From Streptomyces coeruleorubidus (lineage in GTDB: Bacteria > Actinomycetota > Actinomycetes > Streptomycetales > Streptomycetaceae), in contig NZ_CP023694.1 in the NCBI RefSeq assembly GCF_008705135.1, forward strand, positions 8,903,001 through 8,967,000: DNA of 64,000 nt, written 5' to 3'. Below are positions 43,079 through 52,466 of the stretch, in pieces (positions within the stretch are counted from its first letter, which is position 1; each line of letters opens with the position of its first letter). Under the pieces are notes generated by a model. The model was not told where the DNA came from. It did not search any database and saw only the letters and a program-made list of their open reading frames with translations. Both the position numbers and the translations under genes were made by a program.

Positions 43079-43153
43079 CCCGCTCGGGCACCTCCCCCCC
43101 CGCACCACCGCGTCCGGATTCCTTCCCGACCGCCGAAAGGGCCGCCACCCCCC

Positions 43154-44818
43154 ATGCGCATCCTCGGAATCAACGCCCTCTTCCACGACCCGGCCGCCGC
43201 CCTGGTGATCGACGGGCGGACCGTCGCCGCCGCTGAGGAGGAGCGGTTCTCCCGGCGCAAGCACGGGAAGCGACCCCTGCCGTTCGCCGCCTGGGAACTG
43301 CCCGAGAAGGCCGCTGCCTGGTGCCTGAAGCGGGCCGGGCTGCGCCCGCAGGACCTCGACGCGGTCACCTACTCCTTCGACCCGGCACTGGCCCGGCCCG
43401 CCGAGGACATGGGCCTGGACGACCCGTGGGACCACCTGCGGCTGACGTACGCCCGCGAGGCACCCGGATTCCTGCGGACGGCCCTGCCCGGCCTCGACCC
43501 CGGCATCGTCCGCTTCGTGCCGCACCACATGGCCCACGCCGCCTCCGGCGCCTTCGCCGCACCGGACGCCGGCGACTCCTCCGTACTGGTCCTGGACGGC
43601 CGCGGCGAACGCGCCTCCCACCTGGCCGCACGCCGCGTGGGCGACCGGCTGGAGGCGCTGTACGCGCAGGACCTGCCGCACTCGCTCGGCCTCGTCTACG
43701 AGGAACTCACCGAACACCTCGGATTCCTGCGCTCCTCCGACGAGTTCAAGGTGATGGCGCTCGCCTCCCACGGCACCCCGCGCATGCTCACCGAACTGCG
43801 CCGCCACGTGTACCCGACCGGCGACGGCGGCTTCCACGCCACCGGCGTGCCCTGGCACGAGCTGTGCGCTCCGCGCGGCGCCGGCGAGCCGTGGACGCAG
43901 GAACACGCCGACGTCGCCGCCAGCGCCCAGGCCGTGCTGGAGGAGACCCTGCTCGACCTCGTGCGCTGGCTGCACGGCCGTACCCACGACCAGGTGCTCA
44001 CCCTCGCCGGAGGCGTCGCACTCAACTGCGTCGCCAACTCACGTATCGCACGCGAGGGCCCCTTCTCCCGGGTGTGGGTGCAGCCCGCCGCCGGAGACGC
44101 CGGAACCGCCCTGGGCGGCGCCCTGCTGCTGTCCGCCGGCGCCGGCGACGAGCCGGAGCCCATGTCCGGCGCCGACCTCGGCCGGGACTGGTCCGACGCG
44201 GAGCTCGGAGCCTGGCTGAAGACGGCCGCCGTACCCTTCGAGCGGCCCCCGGACATCGCCGCCACCGTCGCCCGCGCCCTCGCGGACAACGCGATCGTCG
44301 CCTGGTTCCAGGGCCGCTCCGAGTACGGCCCCCGGGCGCTCGGCCACCGCTCCCTGCTGGCCCATCCCGGGCACGCGGGCAACCTGGAACGGCTCAACGA
44401 CGTCAAGGGCCGCGAGCAGTTCCGGCCCGTCGCCCCCATGGTCCTCGCCGACCGCGCCGCCGAGATCTTCGACGGCCCGCTGCCCAGCCCGTACATGCTG
44501 TTCGTGCACGACGTCGCCCAGGAGTGGCGGGACCGCATCCCCGCCGTGGTCCACGTCGACGGCACCGCCCGCATCCAGACCGTCGACCCGGGCCGCGAGC
44601 CGCTGGTGGCCCGCATGCTCGGCGAGTTCGAGCGGCTCACCGGGCTGCCCGTGGTCGTCAACACCAGCCTCAACACCGCCGGGCGGCCCATGGTCGACGA
44701 CCCGCGCGACGCCCTGGAGTGCTTCGGCTCCTCGCCCGTCGATCTGCTCGCCATCGGCCCGTACGCCATCCGCCGCGGTGACCTGTTCCGCACCGAGGAC
44801 GCCGGAGGCCTGCGATGA
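43154..44818 (+). CDS. O-carbamoyltransferase (NodU/CmcH/TobZ family)
   Basis: 554 aa. It transfers carbamoyl from carbamoyl phosphate, with ATP, to a hydroxyl of a sugar or metabolite. The N-terminal Kae1-like domain shows LGINALFHDPAAALVIDG, EEERFSRRKHGK and HHMAHAASGAFAA; the C-terminal domain shows GRSEYGPRALGHRSLLAHP, REQFRPVAPMVL and VVNTSLNTAGRPMVDDP. It probably decorates the heptose or another sugar made by this operon. Its stop overlaps the next ATG by four bases. Confidence 0.92.
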   Translation: MRILGINALFHDPAAALVIDGRTVAAAEEERFSRRKHGKRPLPFAAWELPEKAAAWCLKRAGLRPQDLDAVTYSFDPALARPAEDMGLDDPWDHLRLTYAREAPGFLRTALPGLDPGIVRFVPHHMAHAASGAFAAPDAGDSSVLVLDGRGERASHLAARRVGDRLEALYAQDLPHSLGLVYEELTEHLGFLRSSDEFKVMALASHGTPRMLTELRRHVYPTGDGGFHATGVPWHELCAPRGAGEPWTQEHADVAASAQAVLEETLLDLVRWLHGRTHDQVLTLAGGVALNCVANSRIAREGPFSRVWVQPAAGDAGTALGGALLLSAGAGDEPEPMSGADLGRDWSDAELGAWLKTAAVPFERPPDIAATVARALADNAIVAWFQGRSEYGPRALGHRSLLAHPGHAGNLERLNDVKGREQFRPVAPMVLADRAAEIFDGPLPSPYMLFVHDVAQEWRDRIPAVVHVDGTARIQTVDPGREPLVARMLGEFERLTGLPVVVNTSLNTAGRPMVDDPRDALECFGSSPVDLLAIGPYAIRRGDLFRTEDAGGLR

Positions 44819-45888
44819 CCGAGCCCGAAGCCCGTGCACGGGACGCCGAGTACGCCGTCGTCGTCCCGACCCTCGGACGGCCCAGTCTGCGCGTGTGCCT
44901 GCACGCCCTGGCCGAGGCCGGCGGACCGGGGCCGGTCCGGGTGGTCCTCGTCGACGACCGGCCCGGCGCGGCCCGTCCGCCCCTGACCGCCGACGTCCCG
45001 CCGTCCCTGCGCTCGCGCACCATCGTCGTACCCGGCGGGGCGCGCGGACCCGCCGCCGCACGCAACCTCGGCTGGCGGGCCGCCGGTGACGTGCCCTGGA
45101 TCGTCTTCCTCGACGACGACGTCGTACCCGGGCCCACCTGGGGCGACGACCTGACCCTCGACCTGTCCGCGGCGACGGAGCGGACCGCCGGGATCACCGC
45201 CCGGATCGACGTGCCGCTGCCCGCCGACCGCCGCCCGACCGACTGGGAACGCAACACGGCCGGACTCGCCGCCGCCCGCTGGATCACCGCGGACATGGCC
45301 TACCGCCGGGCCGCGCTGGCCGCCGTCGGCGGATTCGACGAGCGCTTCCGGCGGGCCTTCCGGGAGGACGCCGACCTCGCGCTGCGCATCCTCGACGCCG
45401 GCTGGACGCTCACCGGGGGCCGGCGCACCACCACCCACCCCGTGCGGCCGGCCGGGCGCTGGACCTCCGTCCGTCTCCAGGCCGGCAACGCCGACGACGT
45501 GCTGATGACCCGGCTGCACGGCCGCCACTGGTGGCGCCGGGCCGAGGCGCCTCGCGGGCGGCTGCCTGTCCACCTGGCCGTCACCGGAGCGGGCGTGACC
45601 GCGCTGGGCTGCGCCCTGCTCGGCCGGCACCGGCCGGCCGGGGTCTGTGCCGCCGCATGGCTGGCCGGCACGACCGAGTTCGCCCTGGCCCGGATCCTGC
45701 CCGGGCCGCGCACCCGCGACGAGGTGCTCACCATGGTCGTGACCAGCGCTCTCATCCCGCCGGCCGCCACCTGGCACTGGCTGCGCGGGCGACTCGCCCA
45801 CCGTACGGCCCGGCCGCTCAGCCCGCTCGGGACCGGCGGGCCGGAGCCCGCGGCCCGCCCGGCGGTCAGGGAACGGCTGCGGTCATGA
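44815..45888 (+). CDS. Family 2 glycosyltransferase
   Basis: 357 aa, GT-A fold. YAVVVPTLGRPSL begins the nucleotide-binding fold, GPAAARNLGWRAA and IVFLDDDVVPG carry the metal-binding DDD, and FDERFRRAFREDADLALRI the catalytic ED region. A hydrophobic C-terminal stretch (about 255-330, VTGAGVTALGCALLG and AAAWLAGTTEFALA) suggests one to three membrane segments. Coupled by ATGA overlaps on both sides. Donor and acceptor are unknown. Confidence 0.88.
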   Translation: MTEPEARARDAEYAVVVPTLGRPSLRVCLHALAEAGGPGPVRVVLVDDRPGAARPPLTADVPPSLRSRTIVVPGGARGPAAARNLGWRAAGDVPWIVFLDDDVVPGPTWGDDLTLDLSAATERTAGITARIDVPLPADRRPTDWERNTAGLAAARWITADMAYRRAALAAVGGFDERFRRAFREDADLALRILDAGWTLTGGRRTTTHPVRPAGRWTSVRLQAGNADDVLMTRLHGRHWWRRAEAPRGRLPVHLAVTGAGVTALGCALLGRHRPAGVCAAAWLAGTTEFALARILPGPRTRDEVLTMVVTSALIPPAATWHWLRGRLAHRTARPLSPLGTGGPEPAARPAVRERLRS

Positions 45889-46655
45889 CCCGGCCCACCG
45901 GTCCATGGCTGCTCTCCGGGCCGTACGGGCCCACCGGCGTGCGGCAGCCCCCGCACGCGCACGACCCCGGCGGCCCGCTCCCCGCGGCTGTCCTCTTCGA
46001 CCGCGACGGCACCCTCGTCGCCGACGTCCCCTACAACGGGGACCCGGCGCGGGTCGCGCCCATGCCGAGGGCCCGGGAGGCCCTCGACGCCGTGCGCGCC
46101 GCCGGGATTCCCGTCGGCGTCGTGACGAACCAGTCGGGCGTGGCCCGTGGCCTGCTGACCCCCCGCCAGGTCGAGGACGTACGCCTGAGGGTGGAGGAAC
46201 TGCTCGGGCCGTTCTCCGTCTGGGCCGTGTGCCCCCACGGGCCGGGGGAGGGCTGCGGCTGCCGCAAACCCGCACCCGGCCTGGTCCTGGCCGCGTGCCG
46301 CAGGCTCGCCGTTCCGCCCGAACGCACCGTCGTCATCGGCGACATCGGGGCCGACGTGGAGGCCGCGCGCGCCGCCGGGGCCCGCGGCGTCCTGGTCCCC
46401 ACGGCCGCCACCCGCCCCGAGGAGACCGTGTCGGCCGACACCACGGCGGCCGACCTGCTCGCCGCGGTTCGCATCGTCCTCGACCCGGCACCCGTCGCCG
46501 CGCCGGCGGGACAGCCACGACGGGATGCCGGTGCGGCGACGGGGGAGTGGCGGCACAGCCCGGCCGGGCCGGTCGGCGAACCGCGCCGCCATCGGGCCGC
46601 GTCGGCGGCGGTACCCCGCGGTCACCCCGCCCTGCCGTCGGGGGAGGCGCGATGA
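45885..46655 (+). CDS. gmhB: D-glycero-beta-D-manno-heptose 1,7-bisphosphate 7-phosphatase
   Basis: 256 aa HAD-family phosphatase with an Arg/Pro-rich tail. Nucleophile Asp39 and Asp41 (AVLFDRDGTLVADVP), VVTNQSGVARG, the zinc loop C116-P-H118...C124-G-C126 (CPHGPGEGCGCRKPAPG) and VVIGDIGADVEAA are diagnostic of GmhB. It removes the 7-phosphate after HldE phosphorylation. An N-terminal extension of about 33 residues and a 50-residue C-terminal tail are longer than the E. coli enzyme. ATG overlaps the GT2 stop by four bases. Confidence 0.92.
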   Translation: MTRPTGPWLLSGPYGPTGVRQPPHAHDPGGPLPAAVLFDRDGTLVADVPYNGDPARVAPMPRAREALDAVRAAGIPVGVVTNQSGVARGLLTPRQVEDVRLRVEELLGPFSVWAVCPHGPGEGCGCRKPAPGLVLAACRRLAVPPERTVVIGDIGADVEAARAAGARGVLVPTAATRPEETVSADTTAADLLAAVRIVLDPAPVAAPAGQPRRDAGAATGEWRHSPAGPVGEPRRHRAASAAVPRGHPALPSGEAR

Positions 46656-47725
46656 CCCCCTTCCGTTCCCGCAGCCGCCTGCCCCGGACCCTCGTCGTCC
46701 GCCTCGACAGCGCCGGAGACGTGCTCCTGGCCGGGCCCGCCGTGCGGGCCGTCGCGGCCGGGTCCTCGTACACCGCGTTGCTGTGCGGACCGCAGGGCGC
46801 CGCGGCGGCGCGGATGCTGCCCGGGGCGGACGACGTGCTGACCTACGACGCCCCCTGGGTCGGGCTGGAGCCGCCTCCGGTCACGCGGGCGGCCACCCGG
46901 CGGTTGATGGACACGCTCACCGCGGGCCGCTTCGACCGGGCGCTCGTCCTCGTGTCGTACCACCAGAGCCCGCTGCCGATCGCCCTGCTGCTCAGGCTCG
47001 CCGGGATCGGATGGACCGCCGCCGACAGCGAGGACTACCCGGGCGCGCTGCTCGACCTGCGGCACCGCAGACCGCCGCACCGCCCCGAGGCCCTCGCCGC
47101 CCTCGACCTGGCCCGCGCCGCGGGCTACGCCCTGCCGCCCGGCGACGACGGCGGACTGCGCGTCACACCGCCGCCCCCCACCACCCGCCTCACCGGGCCC
47201 GAGCCGTACATCGTCGTCCACCCCGGCGCCGCCGTCCCCGCCCGCGCCTGGACCCCCGGCCGGGCGGCACGGGCCGTCGCCGCCCTGTCCGCCGAGGGAT
47301 ACCGGGTCGTCGTCACCGGAGGCCGCGCCGAGCGGGAGCTGACCGCGCGGGTCGCCGGGCGGCACGCACTGGACCTCGGCGGCGCCACCGACCTGCCGCA
47401 CCTGGCCGGAGTCCTCGCCGGGGCGCGGGTCGTCGTGGCCGGGAACACCGGCCCGGCCCATCTCGCCGCCGCCGTCGGCACACCCGTCGTCAGCCTCTTC
47501 GCACCGGTCGTGCCGGCCGAACTGTGGGCCCCCTACGGCGTACCGCACGTTCTGCTCGGCGACCGGTACGCCGCCTGCGCGGACACCCGGGCCCGGCACT
47601 GCCCCGTGCCGGGACACCCCTGCCTGGACGGCATCGGCGACGCCGAGGTGCTCGCCGCCGTGGCGGCCCTCACGGACGACCCGGCGGACCAGGAAGAACA
47701 GACGGAGCGAGGAGCGGCCGTATGA
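46652..47725 (+). CDS. Family 9 glycosyltransferase (heptosyltransferase-like)
   Basis: 357 aa, GT-B fold. TLVVRLDSAGDVLLAGPAVRA is the N-terminal motif of ADP-heptose:LPS heptosyltransferases, EPYIVVHPGAAVPARAW the central one, and VVVAGNTGPAHLAAAVGTPVVSLF the donor-binding C-terminal motif. In Gram-negatives these enzymes add heptose to lipopolysaccharide core. Here the acceptor must differ. ATG 46652 overlaps the gmhB stop by four bases. Confidence 0.9.
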   Translation: MTPFRSRSRLPRTLVVRLDSAGDVLLAGPAVRAVAAGSSYTALLCGPQGAAAARMLPGADDVLTYDAPWVGLEPPPVTRAATRRLMDTLTAGRFDRALVLVSYHQSPLPIALLLRLAGIGWTAADSEDYPGALLDLRHRRPPHRPEALAALDLARAAGYALPPGDDGGLRVTPPPPTTRLTGPEPYIVVHPGAAVPARAWTPGRAARAVAALSAEGYRVVVTGGRAERELTARVAGRHALDLGGATDLPHLAGVLAGARVVVAGNTGPAHLAAAVGTPVVSLFAPVVPAELWAPYGVPHVLLGDRYAACADTRARHCPVPGHPCLDGIGDAEVLAAVAALTDDPADQEEQTERGAAV

Positions 47726-48687
47726 ACATCCTGCTGTGGCACGTGCACGGCTCCTGGACGACCGCGTTCGTCCAGGGCCCGCACACCTACCTCGTCCCCG
47801 TCACCCCGGGCCGCGACCCGGACGGCCTCGGGCGGGCCCGTACCTTCTCCTGGCCCGCCTCGGTGCGCGAGGTCACCCCCGGGGAACTCCGCGACACGCC
47901 CGTCGACCTGGTCGTCCTGCAGCGGCCGCACGAACCGGAGCTGGCCGAACGCTGGCTCGGCGGACGCCGCCCCGGCCGGGACGTACCCGCTCTGTACCTG
48001 GAGCACAACGCGCCCGACGGCGACGTACCCGACACCCGGCATCCGTGCGCCGACCGCTCCGATCTGACGATCGTGCACGTCACGCACTTCAACCGGCTGT
48101 TCTGGGACTGCGGAACCACCCGGACCGAGGTCGTCGAGCACGGCATCGTCGACCCGGGCCACCGCTACACCGGCCGGCTCGCGCGCGCCGCGGTCGTCGT
48201 CAACGAACCCGTGCGACGCGCCCGGTACACCGGCACGGACCTGCTGCCCGCCCTGGCCGAGGCGGTACCGCTCGACGTGTTCGGCATGGGCACCGAGGGC
48301 CTGGCCGGCCACCTCGGCCTGCCACCGGACCGGTGCCGCACCGCCGACCTGCCCCAGAGCGAGCTGCACACGGCCATGGCCGAACGCCGCATGTACCTGC
48401 ACCCGGTGCGCTGGACCTCCCTCGGCCTGTCCCTGCTGGAGGCGATGCACCTCGGCCTGCCCGTCCTGGCCCTCGCCACCACCGGCGCCGTCGAGGCCCT
48501 CCCGCCCGGCGCGGGCACCCTCTCCACTCGCCCCGACGTCCTGGCCCGCGTCGCCCGCCGCTACCTCCACGAACCCGAGGCCGCGGCCGCGGACGGAGCC
48601 CGGGCCCGGCAGGCGGCCCTCGAACGCTACGGGCTCAAGCGCTTCCTGGCCGACTGGGAGCGCCTGATCACGGAGGTGTGCTCATGA
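47722..48687 (+). CDS. Family 4-type glycosyltransferase
   Basis: 321 aa. HVHGSWTTAFVQGPHTYLVPV starts the fold; YLHPVRWTSLGLSLLEAMHLGLPVLAL carries the conserved E-x7-E-type sugar-nucleotide motif region of GT-B enzymes, and a C-terminal ERYGLKRFLADWERLI helix closes it. It is shorter than typical GT4 enzymes, with a small N-terminal domain. Coupled by four-base overlaps on both sides. Confidence 0.85.
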   Translation: MNILLWHVHGSWTTAFVQGPHTYLVPVTPGRDPDGLGRARTFSWPASVREVTPGELRDTPVDLVVLQRPHEPELAERWLGGRRPGRDVPALYLEHNAPDGDVPDTRHPCADRSDLTIVHVTHFNRLFWDCGTTRTEVVEHGIVDPGHRYTGRLARAAVVVNEPVRRARYTGTDLLPALAEAVPLDVFGMGTEGLAGHLGLPPDRCRTADLPQSELHTAMAERRMYLHPVRWTSLGLSLLEAMHLGLPVLALATTGAVEALPPGAGTLSTRPDVLARVARRYLHEPEAAAADGARARQAALERYGLKRFLADWERLITEVCS

Positions 48688-49961
48688 CCCCGTCCCTCAG
48701 CCCCTTCCCCACCGGACCGCTCGGCGGCGACCCCCTCGACCCGGGCGTCCTCGCGATCGCGCTCGTCTCGGAGCACGCGAGTCCCCTCGCCGCGCTCGGC
48801 GGGGTCGACGCCGGCGGCCAGAACGTCCACGTCGCCTGCCTCGCCGGGGCGCTCGCCGACCGCGGTCACCGTGTCACCGTCTACACCCGCCGTGACGCGC
48901 CCGACCTGCCCTGCCGGGTGGAACTGCGCGACGGCGTCGAGGTGCACCACGTCCCCGCCGGGCCGGCCGAGCCGCTGCCCAAGGACGAGCTCCTGCCGTA
49001 CATGGGTGAGTTCGGCCGTTACCTGGCACGCGGCTGGCGCACCCGGGCCCCCGACCTGGTGCACTCGCACTACTGGATGTCGGGCCTGGCCGCGCTGCGG
49101 GCGAGCCGCGCGCACGGGCTGCCCCTGCTGCACACGTACCACGCCCTCGGCACCGTGAAGCGACGGCACCAGCGCCAGGCCGACACCAGCCCGCCGGAGC
49201 GGATCCCCGGCGAGACCGAGATCGGGCTGGGCTGCGACCGCATCGTCGCCACCTGCCGGGACGAGGCCGCCGAACTGACCCGCATGGGCATACCTCCGCA
49301 CAAGATCGGCATCGTGCCGTGCGGCGTCGACCCCGACCGGTTCAGCCCCAAGGGCCCGGCCGCGCCACGCGGACCGTACCCGCACCGGCTGCTCCAGCTG
49401 GGCCGGCTGGTGCCGCGCAAGGGCGCCGCGGTGGCCGTCGCCGCACTGGCCCGGCTGCCCGGCACCGAGCTCGTCGTGGTCGGCGGGCCGCCCGCTGACC
49501 GGCTCGACGACGACCCGGAGGTGCGGCGGCTGCGCGGCATCGCCCGGGACGCCGGCGTCGCCGACCGGGTCCGTTTCACCGGCGCCGTGCCCAGCGAGCA
49601 GGTGCCGCCGCTGCTGCGCTCCGCCGACGTCGTGGTGTGCCCCGCCGACTACGAACCCTTCGGCATCGTCCCGCTGGAAGCCATGGCCTGCGGCGTGCCC
49701 GTCGTGGCCAGCGCGGTCGGCGGGCAGCTCGACACCGTCGCCGACCCCGGCACCGGACGGCTGGTGCCGCCCCGCGACCCCGAGGCCCTGGCCCGCGCCG
49801 TCGCCGGCCTGCTCGCCGACCCGGCGGCCCGCGCCGCGTGCGGGGCGGCCGGCCGCCGCCGGGTCCTGGGCCGCTACGGCTGGGGCCAGGTCGCCGCGGC
49901 CACCGAGGCCGCCTACTGCGAGGTCCTCGACGCCGAGCCCGCCGCGACGGGCGCCGGCTGA
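48684..49961 (+). CDS. Family 4 glycosyltransferase
   Basis: 425 aa. ALGGVDAGGQNVHVACLAGALADRGHRVTVYTRR is the GGQxV N-terminal motif of sucrose-phosphate-synthase/MshA-like GT4 enzymes; HSHYWMSGLAAL, GLGCDRIVATCRDEAAEL, LLQLGRLVPRKG and the E-x7-E signature EPFGIVPLEAMACGVPVVASAVGG follow. Probably adds a hexose or heptose to the same glycan. ATG overlaps the previous stop. Confidence 0.9.
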   Translation: MTPSLSPFPTGPLGGDPLDPGVLAIALVSEHASPLAALGGVDAGGQNVHVACLAGALADRGHRVTVYTRRDAPDLPCRVELRDGVEVHHVPAGPAEPLPKDELLPYMGEFGRYLARGWRTRAPDLVHSHYWMSGLAALRASRAHGLPLLHTYHALGTVKRRHQRQADTSPPERIPGETEIGLGCDRIVATCRDEAAELTRMGIPPHKIGIVPCGVDPDRFSPKGPAAPRGPYPHRLLQLGRLVPRKGAAVAVAALARLPGTELVVVGGPPADRLDDDPEVRRLRGIARDAGVADRVRFTGAVPSEQVPPLLRSADVVVCPADYEPFGIVPLEAMACGVPVVASAVGGQLDTVADPGTGRLVPPRDPEALARAVAGLLADPAARAACGAAGRRRVLGRYGWGQVAAATEAAYCEVLDAEPAATGAG

Positions 49962-50060
49962 AGCGATCCGTCCCCGACCCGCCGGCCGTCGCCGACGCCT
50001 GAAGACCGAAGGAGGTGCGGGTCCGCCACCGTCCACCGGGCGGCGGCACACCCGAACAGC

Positions 50061-50696
50061 ATGAGCGAACACTCTGCACACCCCGCGCTCGATGCCGCCC
50101 GCCTGCACTGCCGGTCACTGGACGAGGCACTCGGCCGGTTCCGCGGGGACGGCCTCGAACGGATCGCGGACTGGGGCAGCCGGCTCGCCGACGTCCTCAC
50201 CGGCGGCGGCCGCCTGCTCGCCGCGGGCAACGGCGGCAGCGCCGCCCAGGCCCAGCACCTCACCGCCGAACTGGTCGGCCGCTACCGCCAGGAACGCCGC
50301 GCCTACTCCGCGCTCGCCCTGCACGCCGAGACGTCCAGCGTGACCGCCATCGGCAACGACTACGGCTTCGACCACGTCTACGCCCGCCAGGTCAGCGCCC
50401 ACGGCCGCCCCGGCGACATCCTGATGCTGCTGTCCACCTCCGGCCGCAGCGCCAACCTCATCGCCGCGGCCGTGACCGCCCGCCAGGCCGGACTGCGCGT
50501 CTGGGCGCTCACCGGGCGCGGCCCGAACCCCCTCGCGGAAGCCGCCCACGACGCCCTGTGCGTCGACGCCGGCAGCACCGCGAACGTCCAGGAGATCCAC
50601 CTCGTCGCCGTCCACCTGCTCTGCGAGTGCTTCGACACGGCCGTGTCGACACCCCTCGCACGGCGCACGGTCCTCACTCACGGAGGCACCTCATGA
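50061..50696 (+). CDS. gmhA: Sedoheptulose-7-phosphate isomerase
   Basis: 211 aa SIS-domain enzyme. AAGNGGSAAQAQHLTAELVGRYRQERRAYSA matches the GmhA phosphate-binding and zinc/active-site region, ETSSVTAIGNDYGFDHVYARQV and LLSTSGRSANLIAAA follow. It turns sedoheptulose 7-phosphate into D-glycero-D-manno-heptose 7-phosphate, the first step of ADP-heptose synthesis. Starts 99 bases after the GT4 gene and overlaps hldE by four bases. Confidence 0.93.
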   Translation: MSEHSAHPALDAARLHCRSLDEALGRFRGDGLERIADWGSRLADVLTGGGRLLAAGNGGSAAQAQHLTAELVGRYRQERRAYSALALHAETSSVTAIGNDYGFDHVYARQVSAHGRPGDILMLLSTSGRSANLIAAAVTARQAGLRVWALTGRGPNPLAEAAHDALCVDAGSTANVQEIHLVAVHLLCECFDTAVSTPLARRTVLTHGGTS

Positions 50697-52099
50697 CCGG
50701 ACCGGAACCGCTCGCGGTCGTCGGGGACGTCCTCCTCGACGAGGACATCGAAGGCGTCTCCACCCGGCTCTCCCCGGACGCCCCCGCCCCCGTCGTCGAC
50801 GTCACCGGCGACCGGCGGCACCCGGGAGGAGCCGGACTGGCCGCCGCCCTCGCCGCGCGCGGCGGCCGGGAGGTGGTCCTGGTGACCGCGCTCGGTGACG
50901 ACGACGCCAGCGAGGCCGTACGGCGTGACCTGCGCGGCCGGGTCCGGCTGCTGGAGCTCCCGCTCAAGGGCACCCTGCCGGTCAAGACCCGTGTCCTCGC
51001 GGGAGGCCGGCCCGTCGTCCGCATCGACCGGGGCGGCGGCACCCCCGGCGAACCCGACGACGCGGTCCGGGAGGCACTGGCGAGCGCCCGCGCGATCCTC
51101 GTCGCCGACTACGGGCGCCACACCGCGGGCGCCCTGCGGCCGCACCTGGAGGCCGCCGCCCGCCGCACACCCCTGGTGTGGGACCCGCACCCCAAGGGTG
51201 ACCCGCCCGTGCCCGGAGCCCGGCTCGTCACCCCCAACGCGGCGGAGGCGCGAGCCCTGTACCCCGGCTCCGGAGGGACGTCACTGGGCGCGTACGCGGA
51301 GCGCGGGACGCGGCTCGCGGAGCGGTGGCGCGCCGCGGGTGTCGCTGTCACCCTCGGTGACCGCGGGGTGCTGCTGGCCCGGCCCGGCTCCGGTACGCCG
51401 ATGCTCGTGCCCGTGCCCTACCGGGCCGCCGGGGACCCGTGCGGGGCGGGCGACTGCTTCGCCGCGACGACGGCGGCGGCCCTCGCCGACGGCCTGCTCC
51501 CCGAGGAGGCGCTGCAACGGGCCGTCGCCGAGGCCGCCGCGTTCGTCGCGGCCGGCGGCGCGGGCAACCCCGACCTGTGGCGGACCGAGCCGCCGCCCGG
51601 CCCCGCGGACGACGCCGCGACCGACGCGTTCGCCCTCGCGGAGAGCGTCCGGGCCCGGGGCGGCACCGTGGTCGCCACCGGCGGCTGCTTCGACCTGGTG
51701 CACGCCGGTCACGTCGGACTGCTGGAGAGCGCCCGGCGCATCGGCGACTGCCTCATCGTGTGCCTGAACTCCGACGCGTCCGTCACCCGCCGCAAGGGCC
51801 CGGGCCGCCCGCTCAACCCGGCGGCGGACCGCGCCCGCGTCCTCGCCGCGCTCGGCAGCGTCGACGCCGTCGTGGTCTTCGAGGAGGACACCCCCGAGGC
51901 GGTACTGGCCCGCCTGCGCCCGGACGTCTGGGTCAAGGGCGGCGACTACTCCGTCCAGGACCTGCCCGAGGCGGAGGCGCTCCGCACCTGGGGCGGCCAG
52001 GCCGTGGTCCTGCCCTACCTCGACGGCCGCTCCACGACCTTGCTGACCCGCCGGGCGGCGAAGGCGGCGACGGTGGCTCTGCGGCCGTCGGGTTCCTGA
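50693..52099 (+). CDS. hldE: Bifunctional heptose-7-phosphate kinase/heptose-1-phosphate adenylyltransferase
   Basis: 468 aa in two domains. Residues 1-305 are a PfkB-type kinase (GDVLLDEDIEGVSTRLSPDAP, HPGGAGLAAALA, catalytic Asp254 in DPCGAGDCFAA). Residues 320-468 are a nucleotidyltransferase (VVATGGCFDLVHAGHVGLLE with HAGH 337-340; LNPAADRARVLAALGSVD; DVWVKGGDYSVQDLPEA). Kinase phosphorylates O1 and the second domain adds AMP, giving ADP-D-glycero-beta-D-manno-heptose after GmhB. Length and layout equal E. coli HldE. Last gene of the operon. Confidence 0.95.
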   Translation: MTGPEPLAVVGDVLLDEDIEGVSTRLSPDAPAPVVDVTGDRRHPGGAGLAAALAARGGREVVLVTALGDDDASEAVRRDLRGRVRLLELPLKGTLPVKTRVLAGGRPVVRIDRGGGTPGEPDDAVREALASARAILVADYGRHTAGALRPHLEAAARRTPLVWDPHPKGDPPVPGARLVTPNAAEARALYPGSGGTSLGAYAERGTRLAERWRAAGVAVTLGDRGVLLARPGSGTPMLVPVPYRAAGDPCGAGDCFAATTAAALADGLLPEEALQRAVAEAAAFVAAGGAGNPDLWRTEPPPGPADDAATDAFALAESVRARGGTVVATGGCFDLVHAGHVGLLESARRIGDCLIVCLNSDASVTRRKGPGRPLNPAADRARVLAALGSVDAVVVFEEDTPEAVLARLRPDVWVKGGDYSVQDLPEAEALRTWGGQAVVLPYLDGRSTTLLTRRAAKAATVALRPSGS

Positions 52100-52165
52100 C
52101 GACCTGACGACCTGACGACATGAAGACATGACGACGTAACGACTGACCTACCGCTGAGGCGCCCC

Positions 52166-52466
52166 GCCTGGGGCGGTCGGGCTGATCGGTTGTGGGGGTT
52201 CTGGGGCCCTGCCGGGGCGGTCGGGCCGATCGGGCGTGTGGCTCTGGGGACCTGCCGGGGCGGTCGGGCCGATCGGGCGTGTGGCTCTGGGGACCTGCCG
52301 GGGCAGTCCGGCTGATCGGTCGCGGGGCTCAAGGGCCCTATCAGGGCAGTCCGGCCGATCGGTCATGGGCCCGTGCGGCCCTGCCGGGCAGCTCGGCCGA
52401 TCAGTTGCTCGGACCCTGCGGCGCCCCGCTCGGCGGCAGCTCGGTCGGTCGATCTCTGCGGCCTGG
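52166..52466. repeat. 43-bp tandem repeat array, about seven copies, after hldE
   Basis: The phrase CTGCC(GGGG)CGGTC recurs at 52209, 52252, 52295, 52338 and 52381, exactly 43 bases apart, with a variant starting near 52166 and a frayed copy near 52424. Copies at 52209 and 52252 are identical over most of the unit; later ones diverge. Each carries a CGATCGG core. 43 is not a multiple of three and no spacers exist, so it is neither a coding repeat nor a CRISPR. The rest of the gap to 52653 holds GC-rich sequence without other signals. Confidence 0.85.

Noticed and set aside
42107..52099. An aminoglycoside-type antibiotic cluster
   Set aside because: No aminotransferase, inositol synthase, amidinotransferase or resistance gene is present; the gene set fits glycan assembly.
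52166..52466. CRISPR array
   Set aside because: Units are contiguous, without unique spacers, and diverge gradually; no cas genes are near.
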